From assembly GCA_937934705.1 (NCBI GenBank), contig CALGYY010000093.1:1-27398 (forward strand): a DNA stretch of 27,398 nt, read 5' to 3'. This document shows, in pieces, positions 7,882-16,144 of this stretch. The notes under the pieces were generated by a model that was given only the letters and a program-made list of their open reading frames with translations, was not told the DNA's origin and did no database searches. This DNA comes from an uncultured Bacteroidota bacterium. GTDB lineage: Bacteria; Bacteroidota; Bacteroidia; Bacteroidales; CAIWKO01. The translations under genes and the position numbers were made by a program. The stretch's first letter is position 1, and every line of letters begins with the position of its first letter.

Positions 7882-8574
7882 ATGAAAGGAATCAGAAACG
7901 TATCCCTGATCACAATATTTATTTTATTATCAGTCTTTTACAAAGAATCCAGGGCACAGGTAGGACTATGTTATTTTTTTCCGGAGCAAGGAACTTTTTC
8001 TATTCCCCTTGCACCCCTCAGTTACAGTCAACCCATTGTTTTCGGCGGATTCCGTTACATTAAACTCATTCCGGGTGGTTCAGTGTACAACATCGGGGGG
8101 ATGTCTGTCAAAGGGATCCCCGGGGAATATCCGAATCACAAGCCACTGATCGGGCCATTCTATTCTGTGCTTCTGAGTGTTATGCCTGCCGTTTCAATAC
8201 CTATCGGTCCCATTGACCTTGATTTCTGCGGTGGCTATTTTGGAGCATACAACATTATGCCGCGCGTCATGCAGGGGAATATGGATGAAATGCTCAGGAA
8301 CTACGAGGGCTGGGATGCCTGCACTTCGGATATGCATTTTAAGAACCGCATCAACCACGGATGGGTTTTTGGCTTGTCTGTCAGTATCTGGTTCAATGAT
8401 GAACAGGCCGTTGCCCCGGGTTTGTTTTACTACATGGGGGGATCTAAACTGGATCTTGCCGGAACGTATACAGGCGGAAAGGCAGGGCAACTGCTGGAAC
8501 AGAAAAGCATTGATTTTCCGGCCTCAAGTCTGAATTACAGGGGATTTGAGGTCCAGATCGCCATACAATTATAG
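7882..8574 (+). CDS. Hypothetical exported protein, possible outer-membrane barrel
   Basis: I do not recognise a family in these 230 residues. The N-terminus is a signal peptide (about 1-26, predicted cut after SRA before QVG). The remainder is rich in Gly, Tyr, Phe and alternating hydrophobic residues, with amphipathic stretches such as PFYSVLLSVMPAVSIPI and a C-terminal strand FEVQIAIQL. This fits a small outer-membrane beta-barrel or envelope protein. The start at 7882 is the first ATG. A good Shine-Dalgarno sequence (AAGGAG, 7853-7858) lies 23 bases away, too far for normal use, so either it is not used or the leader folds. The stop is one base before the ATG of the serine hydrolase gene, so the two are probably cotranscribed. 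Confidence 0.7.
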   Translation: MKGIRNVSLITIFILLSVFYKESRAQVGLCYFFPEQGTFSIPLAPLSYSQPIVFGGFRYIKLIPGGSVYNIGGMSVKGIPGEYPNHKPLIGPFYSVLLSVMPAVSIPIGPIDLDFCGGYFGAYNIMPRVMQGNMDEMLRNYEGWDACTSDMHFKNRINHGWVFGLSVSIWFNDEQAVAPGLFYYMGGSKLDLAGTYTGGKAGQLLEQKSIDFPASSLNYRGFEVQIAIQL

Positions 8575-8575
8575 A

Positions 8576-9676
8576 ATGAATACAAACGCGAGACTTAGCA
8601 TCGTTTTTTTTGCGGCAATCCTGCTCCTGCTGGCTTCCTGTCACGTGGGGCGCTTCATTATCTGGAATTTTGCAGATGTAAAAGATGCCCGCCGTTTTGA
8701 TCATGTAGTGGTTCACCGCTCAGGTGAAACTTTCAGCTTTCATCAGACCTCCCGGCAGCAGATACCGATGATACCGGATGATTTCATGGGACAAAACAAA
8801 AGCCTTGATGAATTCCTGGTGAATAACAAAACCCTGGCTCTGCTGATCATACGCAATGACACCATCCTTTTTGAGCGCTACTATCCGCCTCTCGGGGAGC
8901 ATGACCTTCACCCTGCTTTTTCGGCGGCTAAATCCGTGGTGTCGGCGCTGGTTGGAATTGCCGTGGCAGAAGGAGCCATCGGCAGTGTATCGGATCCCAT
9001 CACCAAATACATTCCGGAGATGAAAGATGAGGGGATGAAGGGGGTTACGATTGATCACCTCCTGCAAATGAGGACGGGCTTTAAATACAATGAAGGCTAC
9101 TTCAATCCATTCGGAAATGTGGCCAAGTATTATTACGGAAGAAATCTTGGCAAATATCTGCCACGCTTAAAATGCGAGGAGAAACCCGATCAGGATTTTC
9201 AGTATATCAGCGCAGCTACCCAACTTTTGGGTGTTATTGTCGAAAGGGCCACAGGCAAGGATCTGGAAGTTTATCTTGAGGAAAAAATCTGGAAACCCCT
9301 GGGGATGGAAGGTGATGCCACCTGGAGTATCGACAGCAGGAAACACAGCATGGTCAAGGCGTTCTGCTGCCTGAACGCCACCGCGCGCGATTTCGCCAGA
9401 TTCGGCCGTTTATACCTGAACCGGGGAAAATGGCAGGGAAAAGAAATAGTCCCGGAAGAATGGGTGGAAAGAAGCATCAAACCTTACACCGCCGATCAGA
9501 ATTTCTACTCCAGTCAATGGTGGTTGCTGGGAAAAGGCCGCTTCGCGGCTGTCGGATTCCTTGGGCAATACATCGTCGTGGACCCGGCGAAAAATATAGT
9601 CGTTGTGAGACTTGGCAGAAAAGAAGGAGATGTCAACTGGTCAGGCCTGCTTGACCGCATTCTGGAACAATACTGA
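8576..9676 (+). CDS. Serine hydrolase lipoprotein (beta-lactamase class C family)
   Basis: A 366-residue protein starting at the ATG at 8576; an earlier in-frame TTG would overlap the preceding gene. A lipobox LASC places the lipidated cysteine at C22. The beta-lactamase class C/NylB-like domain covers about 75-366: nucleophile motif S116-A-A-K119 in FSAAKSVVSALVG, a Tyr at Y210 in QYISAATQLLG taking the place of YxN, and FLGQYIVVDP near 325 in the HxG region. The family includes penicillin-binding-like esterases, 6-aminohexanoate-dimer hydrolases and peptidases; the substrate cannot be read from sequence. It converges with the CxxCxGxG gene 9 bases downstream. Membrane-anchored periplasmic location is likely. 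Confidence 0.88.
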   Translation: MNTNARLSIVFFAAILLLLASCHVGRFIIWNFADVKDARRFDHVVVHRSGETFSFHQTSRQQIPMIPDDFMGQNKSLDEFLVNNKTLALLIIRNDTILFERYYPPLGEHDLHPAFSAAKSVVSALVGIAVAEGAIGSVSDPITKYIPEMKDEGMKGVTIDHLLQMRTGFKYNEGYFNPFGNVAKYYYGRNLGKYLPRLKCEEKPDQDFQYISAATQLLGVIVERATGKDLEVYLEEKIWKPLGMEGDATWSIDSRKHSMVKAFCCLNATARDFARFGRLYLNRGKWQGKEIVPEEWVERSIKPYTADQNFYSSQWWLLGKGRFAAVGFLGQYIVVDPAKNIVVVRLGRKEGDVNWSGLLDRILEQY

Positions 9677-9685
9677 AGACCGGGA

Positions 9686-10153
9686 TCATTCGCAGGGCAT
9701 TTTGCCGGTCTGCCCGCATTTGGAACATGGATACTTCCATGTTTTCCAGCCGGTTCCGAAACACATGGTGCAGTCTTCCGTCCCGCTTGCCCCGCAACGA
9801 CCGCAGGGAAGCCGTCCCCTGCCGTCACAATTGCTGCATGGCTCATTGACTTTTCCGCTTCCCTGACAGGTTCCGCAGGTTTCATTGTTCAGCTTTCCTG
9901 TACCACCGCAGGAGGAGCAATACACCGAAACCACACCGCTCTCGAAACAAAATGTGCAGAGTTCAGTGCCTTTTCCGTTACACCGGATACAGGTGATTTT
10001 GGCTCCGCCACCGCAGACGTTACATCTCTCCTCCTTTGGCTCCCATCCCGTTCCGCTGCATTGATCACAGGTACAGTCCTGGGCTGACAGACCGGGAGTC
10101 AGCATAAATATAAACACTATACATGAAAAAAGTAATGAAAAGCTCCTTGTCAT
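9686..10153 (-). CDS. Exported CxxCxGxG-repeat (DnaJ zinc-finger-like) protein
   Basis: A 155-residue protein with a clear signal peptide (about 1-24, ending GLSAQ). The mature part is almost wholly made of about ten CxxCxGxG-like units, such as CDQCSGTGW, CNVCGGGAK, CSSCGGTGK, CGTCQGSGK and CSNCDGRGR, ending MPCE. In DnaJ four such units bind two zinc ions; here there is no J domain or substrate-binding domain. About twenty cysteines in an exported protein imply metal binding or thiol chemistry outside the cytoplasm. Similar repeat-only proteins exist in Bacteroidota with unknown function. It lies downstream of the DUF1343 gene on the same strand, 54 bases away. Presence as a gene is well supported; function is not known. 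Confidence 0.85.
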   Translation of the reverse strand: MTRSFSLLFSCIVFIFMLTPGLSAQDCTCDQCSGTGWEPKEERCNVCGGGAKITCIRCNGKGTELCTFCFESGVVSVYCSSCGGTGKLNNETCGTCQGSGKVNEPCSNCDGRGRLPCGRCGASGTEDCTMCFGTGWKTWKYPCSKCGQTGKMPCE

Positions 10154-10207
10154 AATGATATAATGATTTATTGAATATTTAATTAAACTGAATGATGCCG
10201 TCAGGTC

Positions 10208-11323
10208 TTACCATTTGCCTGCCCGGCACAAAGATAAGGCTTCCTGCGGCAAGAGCCTGCTTCCATTACAAAGTTTTTCAAATGCTCCGGCCAATCCCAG
10301 TAAGAGATTAAGGTGCCCCTGCCCTGCCGGATTGGCATGTGTAGGATATGTGGCCTCCTGAAGTTGTGCGGGATAAAGCACTGACAGAAGGTTCATCAGC
10401 CTGATCCCTGAGAAGACAGGCCTGAAAGCCGTTTTATCGGTGATGCTAAAGAACAGACCTTCACATTTGACTCCTGCATAACGACTCCACAGCGGCACAT
10501 ACGTATAGAGAGCGGCGCGTATGCCGGGCAGTTCAAGATCATTGAATGCGTAAAGAAAATGAATTGCATCGATCCATGGTGCTCCGAGCACAAAGAAAGG
10601 ATGAGTGGTGCCTCTGCCATTGTTCAGGTTCAAACCCTCAAAAAGTGCTGTAAACGGATAAATGGTAATCGTATCAGGAGTCGGAATTCCCGGTGAAGGA
10701 GGAATAAAGATTTCAGCGCTATTCTCTGCATTTGGAACTTCTATGATGCTGTAATCCGGATTTTTAATACGCCTTGGCGCAAAATGTCTGACCAGCGCGC
10801 CGTAGGTTTCATGAAAGGTCAGAGGCATTCTCCATCGGCCCAGGAATGAAGCACATGTCTCCTCGTCCAGCAAAGGTCCTTCGACGGCCTCCTGAGATCT
10901 TCCGCTCAGATTCGGTCTGTCGATCAGTACAAACTTTTTACCGGCTTCAGCACATGCTTCCATCATGAGAGTGATGGTCCACCAGTAGGTATAAAAACGA
11001 CATCCGATATTGGGCAGATCAGCAATCACTACTTCCACATCATTCAGATCCTGTGCATAAGGCTTCATGCGTTCACCATACAAACTGATGAGCGGCAGCC
11101 CGGTATATGTATCTCTCCCATCATCAAGTGCCTGGCCGTCGGGTGATTGGGATGATATGCCATGCTCAGGCGTAAATAATTTCCTGATGGGAAAACCTGC
11201 ATCGAAAAGTTCGTACGACACAGGAAGCCCACTGCTGCCGCGCACGGACAGGTTGCATAACAAAGCTGCCGGGGCATTCCCGCAGGCTCGCCTGAGCACT
11301 TCCGTAAGGTTTTCGTTCATCAT
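10208..11323 (-). CDS. DUF1343/NamZ-like exo-beta-N-acetylmuramidase family protein
   Basis: About 371 residues from the ATG at 11323 (a second ATG follows at 11320). The reading frame opens to 11449, but that stretch contains the promoter of divergent pepE and has no signal peptide, so the shorter start is preferred. Family motifs seen: LFTPEHGI near residue 50, TGLPLISLYG near 75, VVIADLPNIGCRFYTYWWT near 100, VLIDRPNLSG and VEGPLLD near 130-145, and a C-terminal NamZ-like region. NamZ releases N-acetylmuramic acid from muropeptide glycans. This copy has no export signal, and its DLPNIG and LLCNLS differ from the usual DLQDVG and VTNQTG. It could be a cytoplasmic or divergent member acting in peptidoglycan recycling. 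Confidence 0.82.
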   Translation of the reverse strand: MMNENLTEVLRRACGNAPAALLCNLSVRGSSGLPVSYELFDAGFPIRKLFTPEHGISSQSPDGQALDDGRDTYTGLPLISLYGERMKPYAQDLNDVEVVIADLPNIGCRFYTYWWTITLMMEACAEAGKKFVLIDRPNLSGRSQEAVEGPLLDEETCASFLGRWRMPLTFHETYGALVRHFAPRRIKNPDYSIIEVPNAENSAEIFIPPSPGIPTPDTITIYPFTALFEGLNLNNGRGTTHPFFVLGAPWIDAIHFLYAFNDLELPGIRAALYTYVPLWSRYAGVKCEGLFFSITDKTAFRPVFSGIRLMNLLSVLYPAQLQEATYPTHANPAGQGHLNLLLGLAGAFEKLCNGSRLLPQEALSLCRAGKW

Positions 11324-11422
11324 CCCTGTAATATCTGAATTTGAGCCAATGAGTACAGACAAAGATAGGTTTTTCACCTCTGCCTTTGTCCTGATCCGGG
11401 GCATAAATGTCCGCGAAAGTGT

Positions 11423-11430
11423 TATCTTTG
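11423..11430 (+). promoter_or_regulatory. Bacteroidota -7 element for pepE
   Basis: TATCTTTG is a full match to TAnnTTTG, 24 bases before the pepE ATG. No TTG is found at the ideal -33 spacing. It lies inside the upstream extension of the divergent DUF1343 reading frame, which supports the shorter start for that gene. Confidence 0.5.
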
Positions 11431-11454
11431 CCATAGAACATAAAACCACAAATC

Positions 11455-12165
11455 ATGAAACTCCTTTTACTGAGCAACTCGACGAATCCTGGAGAAGCCT
11501 ATCTTGGCTGGCCGAAGGAATACCTGAATGACTTCATCAGTGCAAACGGGATACGCAAAGTACTCTTTATCCCTTTTGCAGGTGTCACTATCACTTATGA
11601 CGATTATGAGGCCAGGGTGGCCGGCGTTTATAAAGAATTCGGTGCGGAGATCCAATCGATCCACCATATAAGCGATGCTGTGAAAGCTGTGAATGAAGCT
11701 GAAGCCATTGCTGTGGGAGGGGGCAATACTTTTATGCTGGTTCATAAAATGCACCAGCTGGGCATCATGAAGCCCATCCGTGAACGTGCGCTGAACGGAC
11801 TGCCTTTCATGGGCTGGAGTGCAGGAAGCAATGTTGCCTGTCCCACCCTCAGGACCACCAACGATATGCCTATCATCGAGCCTGAAAGCTTTAACTGCCT
11901 GAACCTGCTCCCCTTTCAGATCAACCCGCATTACCTGGATGCACACCCCGAAGGCCATGGCGGAGAAACCCGCCAGCAGCGGATCGAGGAATTCCTGGCG
12001 GCCAACCCCGAAGTTATTGTGACCGGATTGAGAGAAGCTTCCCTTTTCCATGTTGATGGATCCAAAATGTTGCTGAAAGGCAGAAAAGCGATGCGTCTCT
12101 TCAAATATGGCGAAGAATGCCGCGAGTATGAGCCGGGCAGCGACCTGAGCTTTCTCCTTAAATAA
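11455..12165 (+). CDS. pepE: Peptidase E, alpha-aspartyl dipeptidase (peptidase family S51)
   Basis: A 236-residue protein that aligns along its length with E. coli PepE as I recall it: LLLLSNST at the N-terminus, VLFIPFAGVT, VGGGNTF, GWSAGSN with nucleophile S122, CPTLRTTNDMPI and the catalytic histidine region QINPHY with H159, then PEGHGGETRQQR. PepE cleaves dipeptides with N-terminal aspartate in the cytoplasm. The same family also contains cyanophycinase, but the PepE motifs here are clear. The stop is 15 bases before the ATG of a cyanophycin-synthetase homologue, so the two probably form an operon. That pairing suggests breakdown of Asp-containing product, or end-processing, as a possible role. 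Confidence 0.93.
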   Translation: MKLLLLSNSTNPGEAYLGWPKEYLNDFISANGIRKVLFIPFAGVTITYDDYEARVAGVYKEFGAEIQSIHHISDAVKAVNEAEAIAVGGGNTFMLVHKMHQLGIMKPIRERALNGLPFMGWSAGSNVACPTLRTTNDMPIIEPESFNCLNLLPFQINPHYLDAHPEGHGGETRQQRIEEFLAANPEVIVTGLREASLFHVDGSKMLLKGRKAMRLFKYGEECREYEPGSDLSFLLK

Positions 12166-12180
12166 TTTCCTGCCTTAAGG

Positions 12181-14343
12181 ATGTCAGGCCAGCCGATGAT
12201 TTTACCCAGTATTGAGACAAGCAGGGTACTCCACGGTGCAAATTATTTCAGCGCCGGCCCCGTCGTGCTCCTGCGAATTAACTTAAATGATTACGACGAG
12301 GTCTTCACCAACAACATTGCAGGTTTCTATGAGAAGCTGAAGGCAGCCTTACCTTCACTGTATAACCATCACTGCTCTCCCGGAAAACCCGGCGGTTTTT
12401 TTCAGAGGGTACAGTCCGGGACACTCCTTGGACATGTGATCGAGCATTGCGCCATAGAGTTACAGACCCTGGCCGGGATGGACGTGGCTTACGGCAAAAC
12501 CCGTTCAACCCTGAGTCCCGGAACCTATCATGTGATTTACCGTTTCTTTGATGAGGAAGCCGGAATCCGCGCCGGCCACGCAGCTTTTGACCTGGTTAAC
12601 GCTTTGCTGAAGGACGAAGTCCTGGATGTGTCGGCCGTAGTGGATGAACTCATCGATATCAGGGAAAGAAACCTGCTCGGACCCGGGACGCAGGCCATTG
12701 TCGATGAAGCAGAAAAAAGGAAAATACCCTGGATCAGGCTTGACGAGTACAACCTGATACAGTTGGGGACAGGCCGTTTTCAGAAACGAATGCGGGCGAC
12801 CATTGCATCAGATACTTCACAAATCGCGGTAGAAACGGCTGACAACACCTTTCTCTGCCTCAAAATGCTCACCGATGCCGGCATCCCGGTTCCCAAATGC
12901 ATCAGGACGAAGGATCCTTCAGAAGCTGCCGGCTTTCTGAATCTTCTGAATCGAGCAGTTGTCCTGAAGCCTTCAGGGGGCAGCCGGGGAGAGAGGATTT
13001 CTCTTAATATCACTGATCCGGGGGCCTTGCTCCCTGCCTTTAACCTTGCAGCGCAAAGCGGACAGGATGTGCTTGTTCAGGAATTCATCAGTGGTGAAAG
13101 TTACCGGATCCTGATTGTGAACGGTAGCTTTGTGGCCGCAGCCAGGCTGACCCCTCCTTTCATTACGGGTGATGGCATCAGGACGGTACGTATGCTTGTC
13201 GCTGAACTCAATACACAGCCTTTCAGGGAGAAGGGAGACAAGGGGAAACTCAGCCTGGTTGAACTCGACAAACAAAGCCTCGACATCCTGCAGATAATGG
13301 GCCTTCATGCAGATTCGGTCCCCGGAGCCGGGCAGCGTATCAGGCTGAAAAACTCGGGAAACCCTGCGCTCGGCGGCTATTCAGAAGATGTGAGTCAAGA
13401 AGTGCATCCGGATACTGTTTTCCTTGCTGAACGGGCTGCTGCGGTATGCGGACTTAACATCGCAGGTGTTGACCTGATCTGCCGGGATATTAAGCAAGCA
13501 CTGGATTTACAGGGAGGTGTCGTGCTGGAGGTCAATGCTTCCCCTGGTCTGCGTATGCACCTGAACCCAGCCGGCGGTCAGGCCAGAAATGTGGCCCGCC
13601 CCATCCTGGATATGCTTTTCCCGGATAGTTCATCCTGCAGATCTAAGATCATCGCTGTCAGCGGAAAAAGTTGCGCAGCATTCTGCAGCCAGATCATTGA
13701 TCTGGGGATGCAGTATGCAGGTTACATAACAGGCCTTGCAAACAGAAACAGACTTTCCATCGGCGGGAAATGCATCATGGAAGGAGACCATTCCTCTGCA
13801 GCCAGTGCCGGTATTGTCCTGAAAGATCCTTTTATTGACTGCGCCATATTGGAGGTTTCACTACAGAGCATCCTTGATCACGGACTGGGATATCATATGG
13901 CAGATTGCGGGATTGTTCTCAGTGTCGGTGATGAGATGGTTACCCATGACGACCTGGAGCTTCCTGAAGATGTGGCCTATGCGTATTCAGTGGTTGCAGA
14001 AGAGGTTTGTGAAGAGGGCTTCACTATACTCAATGCTGATGACCCGCTGTGTTACGGCATGCTTGAGCGTTTGTATTCCAAACCTGTTCTCTTTAGTAAA
14101 ACGGCCAACAACAACAAAATCAGGCAGCATATCGCCCACGGTGAAAGGGCCTTGCTGTTCACCGACGGGGTATTCCGGTTCTTTACAGGAGGTCAGCCTG
14201 AGTACGAGCTGAAACTGGATGTTCTGCCGGAATCCGAAAAAATGGACGGGCTGATGGCGGCTATAACCGCCTTATGCTTGCAGGGCGTGCCGTTAAAACA
14301 GATACAAGAGGCTGCGGTCAGGGTGATTGAACAGGAAAAATAA
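12181..14343 (+). CDS. Cyanophycin synthetase-like ATP-grasp protein with degenerate Mur-ligase half
   Basis: A 720-residue homologue of CphA, which is normally about 870-900. The N domain (about 1-165) has LYNHHCSPGKPGGF and LGHVIEHCAIELQ. The ATP-grasp domain (about 165-482) has LGPGTQAIVDEAE, VVLKPSGGSRG, VQEFISGESYRILIVNG, FITGDG and EVNASPGLRMHL. In CphA1 this half adds aspartate to the backbone. The Mur-like half (about 485-720) is degenerate: the VTGTNGKTT loop is VSGKSCAAF (V493 onward), the NxxDHLG region is SVGDEMVTHDD, and the whole C-terminal lobe is missing. LNADDP remains. Side-chain arginylation by this half is therefore unlikely. Cyanobacterial CphA2 likewise has one functional active site and joins beta-Asp-Arg dipeptides. 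The gene follows pepE by 15 bases, with AAGG before the ATG. Substrate unknown. Confidence 0.85.
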   Translation: MSGQPMILPSIETSRVLHGANYFSAGPVVLLRINLNDYDEVFTNNIAGFYEKLKAALPSLYNHHCSPGKPGGFFQRVQSGTLLGHVIEHCAIELQTLAGMDVAYGKTRSTLSPGTYHVIYRFFDEEAGIRAGHAAFDLVNALLKDEVLDVSAVVDELIDIRERNLLGPGTQAIVDEAEKRKIPWIRLDEYNLIQLGTGRFQKRMRATIASDTSQIAVETADNTFLCLKMLTDAGIPVPKCIRTKDPSEAAGFLNLLNRAVVLKPSGGSRGERISLNITDPGALLPAFNLAAQSGQDVLVQEFISGESYRILIVNGSFVAAARLTPPFITGDGIRTVRMLVAELNTQPFREKGDKGKLSLVELDKQSLDILQIMGLHADSVPGAGQRIRLKNSGNPALGGYSEDVSQEVHPDTVFLAERAAAVCGLNIAGVDLICRDIKQALDLQGGVVLEVNASPGLRMHLNPAGGQARNVARPILDMLFPDSSSCRSKIIAVSGKSCAAFCSQIIDLGMQYAGYITGLANRNRLSIGGKCIMEGDHSSAASAGIVLKDPFIDCAILEVSLQSILDHGLGYHMADCGIVLSVGDEMVTHDDLELPEDVAYAYSVVAEEVCEEGFTILNADDPLCYGMLERLYSKPVLFSKTANNNKIRQHIAHGERALLFTDGVFRFFTGGQPEYELKLDVLPESEKMDGLMAAITALCLQGVPLKQIQEAAVRVIEQEK

Positions 14344-14465
14344 TTCAGATAATTTATTTTTCCGGACAACCATTTTCATTTCTCCAAGCGTCATTATTCC
14401 AATCAACCACTTCCCCGTTTCTGTTTCATCATTAAAGGTATTTTTTGCCCCCTCCTAAACCCCGG

Positions 14466-14499
14466 AAGCTGTCGGTGAAAACCGGCAGCTTTTGTTTTG
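14466..14499 (+). terminator. Intrinsic terminator after the pepE-cphA-like operon
   Basis: A 10-base stem (AAGCTGTCGG at 14466-14475 with CCGGCAGCTT at 14482-14491, one G-U pair) encloses a TGAAAA loop and is followed by TTTTGTTTTG. The hairpin lies about 120 bases after the cphA-like stop and about 90 before guaA. The rest of the 14344-14588 gap shows only the guaA promoter. Confidence 0.7.
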
Positions 14500-14539
14500 C
14501 TTTCACTGGCGGGCATAAAGGCATTTCAGGGCCTGAATA

Positions 14540-14571
14540 TTGATCATTTAGAAGCAAAATGTTTACTTTTG
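14540..14571 (+). promoter_or_regulatory. guaA promoter
   Basis: TACTTTTG (14564-14571) matches TAnnTTTG, and TTG (14540-14542) lies 21 bases upstream. The ATG of guaA follows 17 bases after the -7 element, so the leader would be about 14 bases. No purine riboswitch-like structure fits in this space. Confidence 0.6.
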
Positions 14572-14588
14572 CGCCTTAATCAGAACCC

Positions 14589-16118
14589 ATGCTGGAAAAG
14601 ATCCTAATTTTGGATTTCGGCTCTCAGTACACCCAATTAATTGCGCGAAGAGTCAGAGAGTTGAACATTTACTGCGAGATCCATCCTTTCAATAAATATC
14701 CCGTTCCGGATGAGACCGTTAAAGGAATCATCTTGTCAGGCAGTCCTTATTCTGTAAGGGATGCAGGATCACCGCATCCCGACCTGACTGCACTCAGAGG
14801 AAAATATCCCATGCTGGCTGTTTGCTATGGAGCGCAACTTCTTGCCCAGACCGAAGGTGGTGAAGTCCTGCCCAGTAAAATAAGGGAATATGGAAGAGCG
14901 AGGCTCTCATGGATCGACCAGAATGATGCTCTTGTGAAAGGTATGACCGATGGCAGCCAGGTCTGGATGTCGCACGGAGATACCATCGCAGGAATTCCTG
15001 ATCGCTTTATTCTGAACTGCAGCACACCTGAAGTTAAGGTCGCAGGATTCCGCATTCAGGGAGAGGAAACCTGGGGAATACAGTTTCATCCTGAAGTATA
15101 TCATTCCACGGAAGGGATGTTGCTGCTTAAAAATTTCCTCACCGGTATCTGTGGCTGTTCTCAGTCCTGGACACCCGATAGTTTTGTCGAAATCAGCATC
15201 AGCCAGCTGAAGGAGAAAATTCAGAACGACAGGGTCATTCTCGGTTTATCTGGCGGTGTGGATTCCAGTGTGGCTGCGGCATTGCTTCACAGGGCCATCG
15301 GTCAGAATCTGTTCTGCATTTTTGTCGATAACGGACTGTTGAGAAAGGATGAATTCAGCAAGGTACTGGAATCTTACCGTGACATGGGGCTGAATGTGCG
15401 CGGTGTTGATGCTTCGGATCGCTTTATGGATGCTCTGAGAGGTGTTACGGATCCGGAACAGAAACGTAAAGCCATCGGTAAAACCTTCATTGATGTTTTC
15501 GATGCCGAAGCGCACAAGATCGAAGGGGTTAGCTGGCTTGCCCAGGGAACCATTTACCCGGATGTGATAGAATCGGTGAGTGTGAAAGGGCCGTCCGCGA
15601 CAATCAAGTCACATCACAATGTGGGCGGCTTACCCGAGTATATGAAACTGAAGGTGGTGGAGCCTCTGAACAGCCTTTTCAAGGACGAAGTCCGGAAAGT
15701 CGGCGCCAGTCTGGGCTTACCTCAACAGATCCTCGGCCGGCACCCCTTCCCTGGACCCGGATTAGGCATTCGGATCCTTGGAGAGGTCAACCCGGAGAAA
15801 GTAAGGATACTGCAGGAAGTGGACGATATTTTCATTGGCGGACTTAAGTCCTCAGAGCTCTATGATAAAGTCTGGCAGGCTGCTGCAATCCTGCTGCCTG
15901 TTAAAACGGTGGGTGTAATGGGCGACGAGCGCAGCTATGAACATGTGGTAGCGCTGAGGGCTGTAACTTCAACCGACGGGATGACGGCCGACTGGGTTCA
16001 TCTTCCTTATGAATTTCTGGCAAAAGTTTCCAATGACATTATCAATAAAGTTAAAGGGGTCAACAGGGTGGTTTACGATATCAGTTCAAAACCTCCTGCA
16101 ACCATCGAGTGGGAATAG
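14589..16118 (+). CDS. guaA: GMP synthase (glutamine-hydrolysing)
   Basis: Enzyme of 509 residues converting XMP to GMP with glutamine and ATP in the cytoplasm. The glutamine amidotransferase domain (about 1-195) has the nucleophile C79 in LAVCYGAQ and the His/Glu part of the triad in [11 protein letters not shown]. The ATP pyrophosphatase domain (about 200-390) has the P-loop [11 protein letters not shown] near 220. The C-terminal dimerisation domain has [22 protein letters not shown], and the terminal [16 protein letters not shown], the usual family end. Length is normal. It starts an operon-like row with the LysM protein 26 bases on. Confidence 0.98.
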   Translation: MLEKILILDFGSQYTQLIARRVRELNIYCEIHPFNKYPVPDETVKGIILSGSPYSVRDAGSPHPDLTALRGKYPMLAVCYGAQLLAQTEGGEVLPSKIREYGRARLSWIDQNDALVKGMTDGSQVWMSHGDTIAGIPDRFILNCSTPEVKVAGFRIQGEETWGIQFHPEVYHSTEGMLLLKNFLTGICGCSQSWTPDSFVEISISQLKEKIQNDRVILGLSGGVDSSVAAALLHRAIGQNLFCIFVDNGLLRKDEFSKVLESYRDMGLNVRGVDASDRFMDALRGVTDPEQKRKAIGKTFIDVFDAEAHKIEGVSWLAQGTIYPDVIESVSVKGPSATIKSHHNVGGLPEYMKLKVVEPLNSLFKDEVRKVGASLGLPQQILGRHPFPGPGLGIRILGEVNPEKVRILQEVDDIFIGGLKSSELYDKVWQAAAILLPVKTVGVMGDERSYEHVVALRAVTSTDGMTADWVHLPYEFLAKVSNDIINKVKGVNRVVYDISSKPPATIEWE

Positions 16119-16144
16119 TACATGATCATAATCATCCGGACAAG

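Noticed and set aside
11455..12165. Reading peptidase E as cyanophycinase
   Set aside because: Same family S51, but the sequence follows E. coli PepE closely, including FIPFAGVT, TTNDMP and PEGHxGETRxQR, and has PepE length.
13835..14212. Frameshift as the cause of the short cphA-like gene (overlapping +1 frame of 125 codons)
   Set aside because: The alternative frame does not carry Mur-ligase motifs, while the main frame keeps LNADDP and a natural end of the central domain, so genuine truncation is more likely than a frameshift.
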